Notes: generated by a model not told the origin, from the sequence alone. Counted from the stretch's first letter, positions 9,279 to 18,214 are shown. The stretch is DNA of 64,000 nt from Ralstonia pickettii (GCF_030582395.1 NZ_CP104381.1:1798001-1862000); one strand, 5' to 3'. Made by a program: numbers and translations.

Positions 9279-9800
9279 TCAAGCCACCGGCAGTTCCGTC
9301 GTCGACAGCACCTGCTTGAGCACCATGAACGTCCGGATCTGCCGTACGCCTGGCAGATACAGCAACTGCTCGGCGTGGAGCCGGTTGTAGCTTTCGTTGT
9401 CTTTCGTGCGCACGAGCATGAAGTAGTCGAACTCGCCGGTTACGACGTGGCATTCAAGGCAACCGGGCACCTTCTGCACCGCTTTCTCAAATGCCGTGAA
9501 CGATTCCGGCGTCGAGCGATCCAGCACGACGCCAATCATCACCAACGACCCCAGATCCAGCGCACGCGGATCGAGCAGCGCAACAATCCCCTTGATCAGC
9601 CCCAGCTCCTTGAGCCGTTCCACGCGGCGCAGGCAGGCCGGCGGGCTGAGGTTTACCTTGGCCGCGAGGGCCACGTTGGAGATAGACGCATCGCGCTGGA
9701 GCGCCCTGAGAATCGCGCGATCAGTGCGATCCAAGGCGTGGCGCGCAGAAGCCGCCGACGCGTCAGGGCGCTCCTGCAATTTTGTTTCGCTCTTTTTCAT
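9279..9800 (-). CDS. acdR: Lrp-type regulator of ACC deaminase
   Basis: A 173-residue Lrp/AsnC protein with the helix-turn-helix near residues 45-65 (ISNVALAAKVNLSPPACLRRVERL) and a C-terminal RAM domain (GEFDYFMLVRT). It is divergent from acdS, the arrangement known for AcdR, an Lrp-like activator of ACC deaminase. ATG at 9800 (MKKSE) is preferred to a TTG two codons earlier. The N-terminus is about 25 residues longer and more charged than in the Lrp regulator at 7168-7638. The AT-rich 145-base gap to acdS should hold its binding sites. Confidence 0.85.
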   Translation of the reverse strand: MKKSETKLQERPDASAASARHALDRTDRAILRALQRDASISNVALAAKVNLSPPACLRRVERLKELGLIKGIVALLDPRALDLGSLVMIGVVLDRSTPESFTAFEKAVQKVPGCLECHVVTGEFDYFMLVRTKDNESYNRLHAEQLLYLPGVRQIRTFMVLKQVLSTTELPVA

Positions 9801-9945
9801 TTTCAAGAAATAAAGAGATTATTAATCCGATCTACGATCAGCTAAGTTCTGGATAGTAGACGATCTTTGCAACCTCATTTCGTAGCGCTCTGCGTACCAT
9901 TGGTTTCCGACATCCCGCCATTCGCGGCACTGAAGGAGCCCCCTC

Positions 9946-10962
9946 ATGAACCTGCAGCGATTTCCCCGTTATCCCCTGACGTTCGGCCCGACGCCCATCC
10001 AGCCGCTGAAACGATTGAGCGCGCACCTGGGCGGCAAGGTGGAGCTGTTTGCCAAGCGCGAAGACTGCAACAGCGGCCTGGCCTTCGGCGGCAACAAGAC
10101 GCGCAAGCTGGAATACCTGATTCCGGAAGCGCTGGAAGGCGGGTACGACACACTGGTGTCCATTGGCGGCATTCAGTCGAACCAGACGCGCCAGGTGGCT
10201 GCGGTGGCAGCGCACCTGGGCCTCAAGTGCGTGCTAGTGCAGGAAAACTGGGTGAACTACTCCGACGCCGTATACGACCGCGTCGGCAATATCGAGATGT
10301 CGCGCATCCTGGGCGCCGACGTGCGCCTCGATGCTGCGGGCTTCGACATCGGCATCCGGCCCAGTTGGGAACAGGCCATGGAAGACGTGCGCAAGCGCGG
10401 TGGCAAGCCGTTCCCGATTCCGGCCGGCTGCTCCGAACACCCGCTCGGCGGCCTGGGCTTTGTCGGCTTTGCTGAAGAAGTCCGCCAGCAGGAAGCGAAG
10501 CTGGGCTTCAAGTTCGACTACATTGTCGTGTGCTCGGTCACGGGCAGCACGCAGGCCGGGATGGTCGTTGGCTTTGCAGCAGATGGCCGGGCTGACAAAG
10601 TGATCGGCATCGACGCCTCGGCCAAGCCGGAACAGACGCGCGCGCAGATCCTCCGCATCGCGCAGCACACCGCCGAACTGGTCGACCTCGGCAGAAACAT
10701 CACGGAAAAAGACGTGGTGCTCGACACGCGCTACGGCGGCCCGGAATACGGCCTGCCCAATGAAGGCACGCTGGAAGCGATTCGCCTGTGCGCGCGCCAG
10801 GAAGCCATGCTGACCGACCCCGTGTACGAGGGGAAATCCATGCACGGCATGATCGACATGGTCCGCAACGGTGAATTTCCTGCGGGCTCGCGCGTGCTTT
10901 ACGCACATTTAGGCGGCGTGCCGGCACTCAACGCGTACAGCTTCATCTTCCGCAACGGTTGA
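9946..10962 (+). CDS. acdS: 1-aminocyclopropane-1-carboxylate deaminase
   Basis: The 338-residue length is exactly that of known AcdS proteins. It cleaves ACC, the precursor of plant ethylene, to ammonia and 2-oxobutanoate using PLP. The PLP lysine K51 (GGNKTRK), S78 (GGIQSN), Y294, E295 and L322 are all present. E295 and L322 are the residues that separate true ACC deaminase from the related D-cysteine desulfhydrases, so the specific call is well supported. A GGAG ribosome site precedes the ATG. The neighbouring divergent acdR supports induction by substrate. This gene fits a plant- or soil-associated lifestyle. Confidence 0.95.
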   Translation: MNLQRFPRYPLTFGPTPIQPLKRLSAHLGGKVELFAKREDCNSGLAFGGNKTRKLEYLIPEALEGGYDTLVSIGGIQSNQTRQVAAVAAHLGLKCVLVQENWVNYSDAVYDRVGNIEMSRILGADVRLDAAGFDIGIRPSWEQAMEDVRKRGGKPFPIPAGCSEHPLGGLGFVGFAEEVRQQEAKLGFKFDYIVVCSVTGSTQAGMVVGFAADGRADKVIGIDASAKPEQTRAQILRIAQHTAELVDLGRNITEKDVVLDTRYGGPEYGLPNEGTLEAIRLCARQEAMLTDPVYEGKSMHGMIDMVRNGEFPAGSRVLYAHLGGVPALNAYSFIFRNG

Positions 10963-11266
10963 AATTTGGCTCAACTCAACGAGATGGAAGCTCAACGTTT
11001 GCGGCCTTTTGCTCGACTGCCGAGCCCTTGGCCTCGGACGTCGCGCTTTGCGACCGGCGCGTGCCGCATTGAAGATCGGCCACCAGTGCCGTCGATGTGT
11101 CGGCACAGCGAAATGGGCCAAGGGGCGGTCTTCTGAAATCGCGCTTGCGGCCGGGTAAGCCAAGCGCGTTGCGTCAGCGCCCTTTTTCGTTTCGAAATGT
11201 TACGGCGTGCATCCCGGTCGACTTCGCAGAGCGCAAGCAGCGGATCTGTGCAGTACAGTCCATGCC
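10963..11266. other. Intergenic region, nothing recognised
   Basis: About 300 bases between acdS and a lipoprotein gene. Short open frames on both strands lack ribosome sites and family features. No clear terminator for acdS with a T-run was found. Confidence 0.5.
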
Positions 11267-11686
11267 ATGAGAAAAGCCCTTACCTGCCCGTCTCTCGTCC
11301 TGCTGGCCTTGCTCGGTGCATGCGCATCGCACCCGCAGCAGCAGCCCGTTGATTCCACCACCGCCGCGGCGGCGTCCACAGATGCCAGCGCAGACAACGG
11401 CTGGCAGGTGCTGCGCGCCAACTACATGGCGTGCGTCCAGCGTCAGGCAGACAGCGGCGTGTCGGGCACCACGCAGACGAAGGACGTGGTCGCCTCCGCG
11501 CTCGACGCCTGCGAAGGTGACCTGCGAACCATGCACGACGGCTTCCGCGATCACCTCAGCGCGTCGATGTCATCGTCCGGCGCGCGCAAGGCAGCCGACC
11601 GCGTCACCAAAGACACCCGCGATAAAGCCCGCGTCTACCTGATGGGCTACGTCGACCACGCGCGCTACCTGGCAAAGTCGCGCTGA
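11267..11686 (+). CDS. Small lipoprotein, function unknown
   Basis: The 139-residue product starts MRKALTCPSLVLLALLGAC: a lipoprotein signal peptide with lipobox LGAC, cysteine at residue 19. A low-complexity Ala/Thr/Ser stretch follows, then a helical domain with two cysteines (ACVQRQ and DACEGD) that could pair. No family is recognised. ATG at 11267 is chosen because the signal peptide begins there; an upstream start at 11207 would bury it. It converges with the aldo/keto reductase gene. Confidence 0.8.
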   Translation: MRKALTCPSLVLLALLGACASHPQQQPVDSTTAAAASTDASADNGWQVLRANYMACVQRQADSGVSGTTQTKDVVASALDACEGDLRTMHDGFRDHLSASMSSSGARKAADRVTKDTRDKARVYLMGYVDHARYLAKSR

Positions 11687-11708
11687 GCGCTTCGCGCGCT
11701 TAGCACGC

Positions 11709-12542
11709 TCAGAGCATCTCCAGCGCGCGCGGCCCCTTGGGCGGCGGGAAGATGCTGTCCAGCGTTGCCAACTGCTCAGCCGTGAGCGTATGTGACAGCG
11801 CGCCGATGTTCTCGCGCAAGCGGTCGCGGTGGCCGGTCTTGGGAATCGCGATGATGTCGTCATTCGCCAGCAGCCACGCGAGCGCCACCTGCGCAGGCGT
11901 CATGCCGCACGCCTGCGCGAAGCGCACCAGCTTCGGATACCGAACGAGCCGCGCCTGCTCGATGGGTGAATAGGCCATCACCGGCACGCGGCGCTCACGC
12001 AGCCAGGGCAGCACATCCCATTCGATGCCGCGCCGGCTAAGGTTGTAGAGCAGTTGGTTGACGGCGGTCTGATCGCCGCCGGGCGCGTCCAACCATTCCT
12101 CCATGTCTGACAGGTCGAGATTGCTGACGCCGTATTGGCGGATCTTGCCCTCGCGCTGCAGGGCCTGCAGGCCTTCCAGCGTCTCTTCGAACGGCACATC
12201 GCCCCGCCAGTGCAGCAGGTACAGATCGAGCCGGTCGGTGCCGAGGCGGCGCAGGCTGCGCTCGCACGCCGCGGCGATACCGCCCCGGCTGGCGTTGTGC
12301 GGATAGACCTTGCTGACGAGAAAGACCTCATCGCGCCGTCCGGCAATGGCCTCGCCAATCAGCGATTCAGAGAGGCCTTCGCCGTACATCTCGGCCGTGT
12401 CGATCAGCCGCAAACCCAGGTCGAGGCCCAGGCGCAGCGTGGCGATTTCTTCGGCGCGGGTGGCGCGGTCGTCGCCCATGTTCCAGGTGCCCATGCCGAG
12501 TGCAGGGACGCGTTCGCCGTTGGGCAGAGTGACGTGTTTCAT
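11709..12542 (-). CDS. Aldo/keto reductase
   Basis: A 277-residue TIM-barrel NADPH oxidoreductase. The catalytic tetrad is visible: Asp and Tyr in DTAEMYGEG, Lys in VSKVYP and His in LLHWRG. The cofactor site is in the C-terminal IPKTGHRDRLREN. ATG at 12542 (MKHVTLPNG) has a GGAAAG site; a TTG eight codons earlier is possible but weaker. It lies 90 bases downstream of the old-yellow-enzyme on the same strand, so the two reductases may be co-transcribed. The substrate cannot be inferred. Confidence 0.92.
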   Translation of the reverse strand: MKHVTLPNGERVPALGMGTWNMGDDRATRAEEIATLRLGLDLGLRLIDTAEMYGEGLSESLIGEAIAGRRDEVFLVSKVYPHNASRGGIAAACERSLRRLGTDRLDLYLLHWRGDVPFEETLEGLQALQREGKIRQYGVSNLDLSDMEEWLDAPGGDQTAVNQLLYNLSRRGIEWDVLPWLRERRVPVMAYSPIEQARLVRYPKLVRFAQACGMTPAQVALAWLLANDDIIAIPKTGHRDRLRENIGALSHTLTAEQLATLDSIFPPPKGPRALEML

Positions 12543-12631
12543 GTCGTACTTTCCGATCGGAGGCAAAACATGAATCTACAAGAGACGCGGCGCATCGGTA
12601 AGGCTGCGCCGGTCCGGTCAGAAAATATGCG

Positions 12632-13867
12632 CTAGCGCGCCTGACGTTGCGCCGTCCATCGACGATAGCGCCGCGACTGGCACGCTGCGGCCAGTTGCTG
12701 CTGAATCAGCGCGCGCAGCGGCGACACGCGCGGGGCCGTCGTGCGCCCCTCGCTCAGCCGGTTGAGCTGAAACTTGACGACCGCCATGTTGGCCAGTGCC
12801 CCCAGCGCCTTGTTCTTCCACGTAATGGGCTGCAGCGCAGGCGCGTTGTTTTTGCCGCCAGCCCAGTCGCGCGGCAGGTTTGGATCGATGGACAGCGCCG
12901 TCGCAATGCCGACCATGTCGACACCGCTGTTGACCACCTGCTCCGCCACGGCCCGGCGCCGGATGCCGCCCGTGACCATCAGCGGCATGCGGGCAACGGT
13001 GGCGATGTCCCGTGCGAATTCCAGGAAATACGCTTCGCGGGCCAGGGTACGGCCGTCGCGCGCGTGCCCTTGCATGGCGGGCACTTCGTAGCTGCCGCCG
13101 GAGAGTTCAACAAGGTCGACGCCCAGCGGGTTGAGCAGTTCAACCACCTGCTTCGCATCGTCAGGGCTGAAGCCGCCGCGCTGGAAATCGGCCGAGTTCA
13201 GTTTGACCGACACCACAAACTGCGGCGACACGGCGGCGCGCACGCTGCGCACGATATCGAGCAGCAGGCGCGCACGGTTTTCGATCGGGCCGCCCCACTC
13301 GTCCTGCCGCCGGTTGGAAATCGGCGAGAGAAACTGACTCAGCAGATAACCATGGGCGGCGTGGATCTGCACACCGGTAAACCCGCTCTGCTCGGCCAGT
13401 TGCGCGCTGCGCGTGAAGCGCTGCTGGACATTGCGGATATCGGCCTCGGTCATCTCGCGCGGCACCGGAAACTGCTTGGACAGCGCGCCCAGCGCCAGCG
13501 GAACGGCCGACGGCGCCAGCGTCGGCTGCCCGAGCGAGGCCGGCATCTGCCGCCCCGGGTGGTTGATCTGGACCCACGCATGCGCGCCCTGCGCCCGCGC
13601 GATCTCCGCCCAGCGGCGGAAGCGCTCCAGATGCGTGCCGTCTTCCAGCACGACGCCATTCGGGCCCGTCATGGCCCGGTGATCGATCATCACGTTGCCG
13701 GTCAGGATCAAGCCGGCGCCGCCTGCGGCCCACGCCTCATACAGGCGCAGCAGCGCGTCGGATGGCGCGTGATCGGCATCGGCCATGTTCTCTTCCATGG
13801 CGGCTTTGGCAAGGCGATTGGCGATCACCGCGCCGTTGGGCAGAACGAGGGGCGTGAAGAGCTTCAT
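12632..13867 (-). CDS. NADH:flavin oxidoreductase, old yellow enzyme family
   Basis: About 411 residues. The FMN-binding TIM barrel has the family motifs QINHPGRQMP, HAAHGYLLSQFLSPISNRRQDEWGG and VTGGIRRR. The family reduces activated C=C bonds of enones, nitro compounds and similar electrophiles. ATG at 13867 (MKLFTPLVL) is chosen; another ATG lies three codons earlier. A promoter with a 19-bp spacer at 13911-13941 sits between this gene and the divergent MerR gene, the classic layout for MerR-activated transcription. Electrophile or redox stress induction is therefore likely. Confidence 0.92.
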   Translation of the reverse strand: MKLFTPLVLPNGAVIANRLAKAAMEENMADADHAPSDALLRLYEAWAAGGAGLILTGNVMIDHRAMTGPNGVVLEDGTHLERFRRWAEIARAQGAHAWVQINHPGRQMPASLGQPTLAPSAVPLALGALSKQFPVPREMTEADIRNVQQRFTRSAQLAEQSGFTGVQIHAAHGYLLSQFLSPISNRRQDEWGGPIENRARLLLDIVRSVRAAVSPQFVVSVKLNSADFQRGGFSPDDAKQVVELLNPLGVDLVELSGGSYEVPAMQGHARDGRTLAREAYFLEFARDIATVARMPLMVTGGIRRRAVAEQVVNSGVDMVGIATALSIDPNLPRDWAGGKNNAPALQPITWKNKALGALANMAVVKFQLNRLSEGRTTAPRVSPLRALIQQQLAAACQSRRYRRWTAQRQAR

Positions 13868-13910
13868 GGGTGGCATCCGCTAGCGGGATTTGACGTTTGA
13901 CGACACCTGA

Positions 13911-13941
13911 ACCCTAAGCTTAAAGTCAACTTGAATGTCAA
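13911..13941 (-). promoter_or_regulatory. MerR-type promoter for the old yellow enzyme
   Basis: On the minus strand TTGACA (13936-13941) and TAGGGT (13911-13916) are separated by exactly 19 bases, the overlong spacer typical of MerR-activated promoters. The spacer and -35 hold an imperfect dyad, TCAAGTTGACTTTAA, that resembles SoxR-like boxes (CAAGTTNACTTG). The MerR gene starts 18 bases away on the other strand. Confidence 0.75.
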
Positions 13942-13958
13942 GCCTGCGGAGCACGCAC

Positions 13959-14417
13959 ATGAAAATCGGCGAACTGGCCCGCCTGAGCGGCGTGGCGGCC
14001 TCGCGCATCCGGTTCTATGAAGCGAGCGGCCTGCTGCACCCGGCCGAGCGGCAATCCAATGGGTATCGGGAATACCCGCCCGAGTCGGTGACGCGCTTGG
14101 AGATCATCCTGCGCGCGCAAAGCGCGGGGTTCTCGCTCGAAGAAATTCGCGCCCTGCTGCCGGGGCATCTCGGGGAATGGCCACGCGAGCAACTGCTGCA
14201 AGCCCTGCGCCGCAAAGTCGCGGAAATCGATGTGCTCGAGCAGCGCTTGGCGCAAAACAAGCGCGACTTGCTTGCGCTCATTCGCGAAGTCGATCACGAG
14301 CCCGACGGCGAAGACTGCGCCGACCGCGCCCGCCGCGTCTTCGACAAGATGAACCTGCGGCCACTCAAGCAGCCCGCGGCAGAACCTCCGGCGCGCGCCG
14401 CAAGAAAGCGTGGCTAG
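13959..14417 (+). CDS. MerR family transcriptional regulator
   Basis: The 152-residue protein has an N-terminal MerR winged helix (MKIGELARLSGVAASRIRFYE, residues 1-20), a GYREY wing and a dimerisation coiled coil (about 80-115). The C-terminus has a single cysteine (DGEDCADRA), so a SoxR-type iron-sulfur cluster, which needs four, is absent. The nearest operator lies in the divergent promoter of the old yellow enzyme. ATG at 13959 has a GCGGAG site; an upstream start at 13935 lies closer to the operator and is less likely. Confidence 0.9.
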   Translation: MKIGELARLSGVAASRIRFYEASGLLHPAERQSNGYREYPPESVTRLEIILRAQSAGFSLEEIRALLPGHLGEWPREQLLQALRRKVAEIDVLEQRLAQNKRDLLALIREVDHEPDGEDCADRARRVFDKMNLRPLKQPAAEPPARAARKRG

Positions 14418-14437
14418 GGCTCGTCCGGGAATGGCAA

Positions 14438-15088
14438 TCAGCTGAATCCGACTCCGCCGAGCGCGTGACGCAACAGCAAAGCAGACAGCACAAGCATTGT
14501 CACGCCAATCACGCCATCCAACACTTGCCACGCGCGGGGCCGCGCAAACCACGGCGCGAGCCAACGCGCACCAAACCCCAGCGTCACAAACCAGAGCAGG
14601 CTGGCGGAGCCCGCCCCCGCCACAAACCATCCGCGCAATGCCGCGGCCTGCTGAGCGCCAATGCTGCCGACCAGCAATACGGTATCCAGATAGACGTGCG
14701 GATTGAGCAGCGTAAATGCCGCCGCCTGCGCCAGCGCCGCGCGTCGGCTCAGCCCACCGCCCCCTGGGGCTGCCCGTAACTGGCAGGAATGCCGCGCCCG
14801 CCGCAGCGCCTGGACGCCATACAGCAATAGAAATGCGGCGCCGGCCAACGCGAGAAAGCGCGCAAGGCTGGGCCGTTCTCCCAACGCCTCTGCCATCCCA
14901 AGCACACCCGCCAGGATCAGCAGTGCATCGGTCATCGCACAGAACAGCACGACGCTGCCCACGTGTTCACGGCGCAGCCCCTGACGCAGCACAAAAGCGT
15001 TCTGCGCACCGATGGCCACAATCAGACCAAGGCTCAGCGCCACGCCGTGCAGGAAGACGGATGAGGAAGTCGCAAGAGATGTCGTCAT
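14438..15088 (-). CDS. argO: LysE/ArgO family basic amino acid exporter
   Basis: A 216-residue inner-membrane protein with about six hydrophobic helices and the LysE-family motifs IVAIGAQNAFVLRQG near the N-terminus and LLNPHVYLDTVLLVGS in the middle. These proteins export arginine and/or lysine. The divergent neighbour is an ArgP/LysG-like LysR regulator, the canonical pairing. Whether arginine or lysine is the main substrate cannot be told. It converges with the MerR gene, 20 bases away. Confidence 0.9.
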   Translation of the reverse strand: MTTSLATSSSVFLHGVALSLGLIVAIGAQNAFVLRQGLRREHVGSVVLFCAMTDALLILAGVLGMAEALGERPSLARFLALAGAAFLLLYGVQALRRARHSCQLRAAPGGGGLSRRAALAQAAAFTLLNPHVYLDTVLLVGSIGAQQAAALRGWFVAGAGSASLLWFVTLGFGARWLAPWFARPRAWQVLDGVIGVTMLVLSALLLRHALGGVGFS

Positions 15089-15162
15089 GCGCGCAGCTTG
15101 CCGGGGCCGTCGAATGAAGACAAACTATCTTTACTTCATTCACCTTAGCTTCTCTAATTTAC

Positions 15163-16059
15163 GTGCTGGATTATTCCGCCCTGGCGGCGTTGGCTGCCGT
15201 CATCCGGGAGGGCAGCTTCGAGCGCGCGGCCCGCGCACTGAATGTCACGCCTTCGGCCATTTCGCAGCGTATCCGGCTGTTGGAAGAACGCGTTGGCTGC
15301 GCGCTCGTGGTGCGTGATCAGCCGTGCCGCCCCACCGAGACGGGCCGGCGGCTTTGCCAGCACGTCGATCGCGTACGCCTGCTCGAGCAGGAACTACAAG
15401 GCGCACTGCCGACGCTGGCGCCAGAGGGCGCCGCCCGCGTTGCGCTGCCCATTGCCGTAAATGCGGACAGCCTGGCGACGTGGCTCGCACCTGCAATCGC
15501 CACGTTTGCAGCGGCACACCCGGTGTTGATGGAGGTGGCTGTCGATGACCAGGATCACACCAGTGAATGGCTGCGCAGCGGTGCCGTGCTGGCAGCCGTT
15601 ACCGCCACCGCGCGGCCGGCCACGGGCTGCAATAGCCGCCCGCTCGGGGCTATGCGCTATCTGGCCGCGGCCAGCCCGGCATTCGTGCAGAACTATTTCG
15701 CAGACGGGGTTGGCGCAGGCGAGCTGTCGAAAGCGCCCTGCCTTGTGTTCAACACCAAGGACGCATTGCAGGCCACCTGGGCGCGGCGCCTGTGCCATCG
15801 CCATGTGGAATTGCCGCGCCATCTGTTGCCTTCGTCACAGGCGTTTGTGACTGCGGCCGTGGCCGGCATGGGTTGGGGGCTGCATCCGCATGCGCTGATT
15901 GCGCAGCATCTTGAAGACGGCTCGCTGGTCGAGTTGGTGCCAGACACACCATTAGACGTGCCGCTGCATTGGCAGCACGCGCGGGCGGCATCGACGCTGC
16001 TCGACGAACTCAGCCGAGAGGTGCTGACGGCAGCCCGCGCCGCGCTGCTTGCACCTTGA
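15163..16059 (+). CDS. argP: LysR-type regulator, ArgP/LysG family
   Basis: A 298-residue LysR protein. The helix-turn-helix is at residues about 15-40 (GSFERAARALNVTPSAISQRIRLLE), followed by a periplasmic-binding-like effector domain. ArgP-type features include the SxRI/SQRIRLLEERVG helix and MGWGLHPHALI near the end. It would activate the divergent argO when lysine or arginine accumulates. The start is GTG at 15163; the 74-base gap to argO is AT-rich and should contain the LysR box. It ends 4 bases from the convergent MBL gene. Confidence 0.88.
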   Translation: MLDYSALAALAAVIREGSFERAARALNVTPSAISQRIRLLEERVGCALVVRDQPCRPTETGRRLCQHVDRVRLLEQELQGALPTLAPEGAARVALPIAVNADSLATWLAPAIATFAAAHPVLMEVAVDDQDHTSEWLRSGAVLAAVTATARPATGCNSRPLGAMRYLAAASPAFVQNYFADGVGAGELSKAPCLVFNTKDALQATWARRLCHRHVELPRHLLPSSQAFVTAAVAGMGWGLHPHALIAQHLEDGSLVELVPDTPLDVPLHWQHARAASTLLDELSREVLTAARAALLAP

Positions 16060-16063
16060 GCCG

Positions 16064-16924
16064 CTACAGCGCGTTCAGCGGAATCTTGAGGTACTGCACG
16101 CCATTCGGCTCGGCCGGGGGCAACATGCCCGCGCGAATGTTCACCTGAATGGCAGGCAGCATCAGCGTCGGCATGCCGAGCGTGGCATCGCGCTTCGTGC
16201 GCATCTCAACAAACTCGGCCTCGGTCACGCCGTCGCGCACGTGGATGTTGGCGCGGCGCTGCTCGGCCACCGTGGTGTAGCAAACGGCTTCGCGGCCGGC
16301 GGGCGGATAGTCGTGGCACATGTAGAGCCGCGTGTCCGGCGGCAGGTCCAGCAGGCGACGGATCGACTGGTACAGCGTGCCCGCATTCCCGCCCGGAAAA
16401 TCGCAGCGCGCGGTGCCCACGTCCGGCATGAACAGCGTGTCACCCACGAACACCGCATCACCCACCTGATACGCCATATCCGCGGGCGTGTGGCCCGGTA
16501 CCGCAAGCGCCTTTGCTTGCAGTTCGCCGATATGGAAGACCTCGTCGGGCCCGAACAGATGATCGAACTGCGAGCCATCGAGGAGAAACGCGGGCTCGAG
16601 ATTGAAGATCGGCTTGAAGACGCCCTGCACGACGCGAATGCGCTCGCCGATGGCAATGCGCCCGCCGAAACGCCCACGCAAATACGGTGCGGCCGAGAGG
16701 TGATCGGCATGCGCGTGCGTCTCCAGCAGCCATTCGATGCGCAAGTCCTGCGCTTCAATGAAGGCCGCAACGCGGTCAGCGGATCGCGTCGTCGTGCGGC
16801 CCGATTTCGGATCGTAGTCGAGCACTGAATCGATCACGGCACACGGCGTGCCGCGGCCCGCGTGGACCACGTAGGTCACGGTGCAGGTATCGGGGTCGAA
16901 GAAGGATTCGATCTGGGCGTGCAT
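16064..16924 (-). CDS. Metallo-beta-lactamase fold persulfide dioxygenase (Blh/ETHE1-like)
   Basis: A 286-residue MBL-fold protein with the metal motif THAHADH (H70, H72, D74, H75), a later VPGHTP histidine, VGDTLF aspartate and YMCHDYPP histidine. This pattern and the divergent BigR-type regulator identify it as a sulfur dioxygenase that oxidises glutathione persulfide to sulfite. Unlike the Xylella/Agrobacterium Blh protein it has no N-terminal DUF442 domain. Expression should be released when sulfane sulfur oxidises BigR. Confidence 0.88.
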   Translation of the reverse strand: MHAQIESFFDPDTCTVTYVVHAGRGTPCAVIDSVLDYDPKSGRTTTRSADRVAAFIEAQDLRIEWLLETHAHADHLSAAPYLRGRFGGRIAIGERIRVVQGVFKPIFNLEPAFLLDGSQFDHLFGPDEVFHIGELQAKALAVPGHTPADMAYQVGDAVFVGDTLFMPDVGTARCDFPGGNAGTLYQSIRRLLDLPPDTRLYMCHDYPPAGREAVCYTTVAEQRRANIHVRDGVTEAEFVEMRTKRDATLGMPTLMLPAIQVNIRAGMLPPAEPNGVQYLKIPLNAL

Positions 16925-16943
16925 GGCGGGATTTTGCTAACAA

Positions 16944-16959
16944 TCTATATTTTTATAGA
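16944..16959. promoter_or_regulatory. BigR-type operator between the persulfide dioxygenase and the ArsR gene
   Basis: TCTATATTTTTATAGA is a perfect inverted repeat with 6-base arms and a TTTT centre, 20 bases before the dioxygenase start and 65 before the regulator. Its AT-rich symmetry resembles reported BigR boxes. It overlaps likely -10 elements, fitting repression of both directions. Confidence 0.65.
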
Positions 16960-17024
16960 ATATCGTCTGACATTCTGTCTGCCAATAGCGCAAAAGGCGC
17001 GAATAGCCCCTGCATCACACCGCG

Positions 17025-17390
17025 ATGAGCCATTCCACTACCAGTCCCGACGTCGTGCCGCTGCCCGATGCGGCCATCTCCATGCTGCGCGCGTCTGCAT
17101 CGCAAGCGTGCGCCGTGCTCAAGGCCATGGCGCACGAAGACCGTCTGCTGCTGCTCTGCCAGCTCACGCAGGGCGAGCGCAATGTCGGCGAGCTGGAGGC
17201 GCTGGTCGGCCTGCATCAGCCCAGCCTGTCGCAGCAATTGGGCGTGCTGCGCGACGAAGGGCTGGTCACCACGCGGCGCGAAGGCAAATACATCTACTAC
17301 CGGCTCGCCAGCTTCGAGGTCATCCAGATCATGCAGACGCTCTCCGAGCTTTACTGCGGCAAGGTCTTGAAGAAGATGGCGGGACGCTGA
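17025..17390 (+). CDS. bigR: ArsR-family sulfane-sulfur sensor, BigR/SqrR type
   Basis: A 121-residue winged-helix repressor (GLHQPSLSQQLGVLRDEGLV, about residues 62-81, is the recognition helix region). C45 (RLLLLCQL) and C111 (ELYCGK) match the two cysteines that form a sulfur link in BigR/SqrR; a third, C29, is nearby. The protein lacks typical metal-site cysteine pairs. It is divergent from the dioxygenase and is followed after two bases by a TauE exporter, so the three genes form a persulfide detoxification unit. Confidence 0.88.
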   Translation: MSHSTTSPDVVPLPDAAISMLRASASQACAVLKAMAHEDRLLLLCQLTQGERNVGELEALVGLHQPSLSQQLGVLRDEGLVTTRREGKYIYYRLASFEVIQIMQTLSELYCGKVLKKMAGR

Positions 17391-17392
17391 CC

Positions 17393-18214
17393 ATGTCGCC
17401 TGTGGAAGCGGGTTGGATCGTCAGCACCGGGCTGGGCTCTGTGGTCGGGCTCATTCTGGCGTTGACAGGCGCAGGCGGGGCCATTGTCGCAGTGCCGCTG
17501 CTGATTTTTGGGTTGCATCTGTCGGTGTCTGAAGCTGCGCCGATTGCATTGCTGGCGGTGGGGCTGTCTGCGGGGCTCGGTGCGATGCTCGGATTGCGCG
17601 AGGGCAAGGTCCGCTACAAAGCTGCGGGGCTGATAGCGCTGTGCGGCGTGGCGGTCTCGCCGTTTGGCATCTGGGTTGCCCACCGCGTACCGAACACGCC
17701 GCTCACGCTGCTGTTTGCGGTGGTGCTGGCCTACGTGGCGCTGCGCATGTTCCGGCAAGCGCGCGCAGCCCCGACAACCGAGCCGCAGTTGGCGCGAACG
17801 GGACCACCCTGCCACCTCGATACCACCACAGCCAGGCTCATCTGGACGTTGCCGTGCGCGCGCGCTTTGGCGGCATCCGGCGTGCGTGCCGGCTTCCTGT
17901 CCGGTTTGCTGGGTGTGGGAGGCGGCTTTGTCATCGTGCCCGCGTTGCGCCGCGCGACCGACCTGCCGATGCAGACCATCGTCGCCACCTCGTTGGCAGT
18001 GATCGCGCTTGTCTCGACGGGCGGCGTGGTCGCCTCGGCCATCGGCGGGCATGTCGATTGGCATATCGCCCTGCCGTTTGCGGCCGGCGCCCTGGCCGGC
18101 ATGCTGGTGGGCCGGCGCTTTGCACAGCATTTGGCGGGGCCCGCGCTGCAGCAAGGTTTTGCCGCGTTCGCGGGTGTCGTGGCGCTTGGGATGATCGCCC
18201 GAACACTAATTTGA
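17393..18214 (+). CDS. TauE/SafE family permease, probable sulfite exporter
   Basis: A 273-residue integral membrane protein with about eight hydrophobic segments and two glycine-rich repeats (LALTGAGGAIVAVPLL and LSGLLGVGGGFVIVPAL), the signature of the TauE/SafE fold. ATG at 17393 lies two bases after the bigR stop, so it is translated in the same operon. In BigR loci this permease is thought to remove sulfite made by the persulfide dioxygenase. The central loop contains three cysteines/histidines of unknown role. Confidence 0.9.
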   Translation: MSPVEAGWIVSTGLGSVVGLILALTGAGGAIVAVPLLIFGLHLSVSEAAPIALLAVGLSAGLGAMLGLREGKVRYKAAGLIALCGVAVSPFGIWVAHRVPNTPLTLLFAVVLAYVALRMFRQARAAPTTEPQLARTGPPCHLDTTTARLIWTLPCARALAASGVRAGFLSGLLGVGGGFVIVPALRRATDLPMQTIVATSLAVIALVSTGGVVASAIGGHVDWHIALPFAAGALAGMLVGRRFAQHLAGPALQQGFAAFAGVVALGMIARTLI

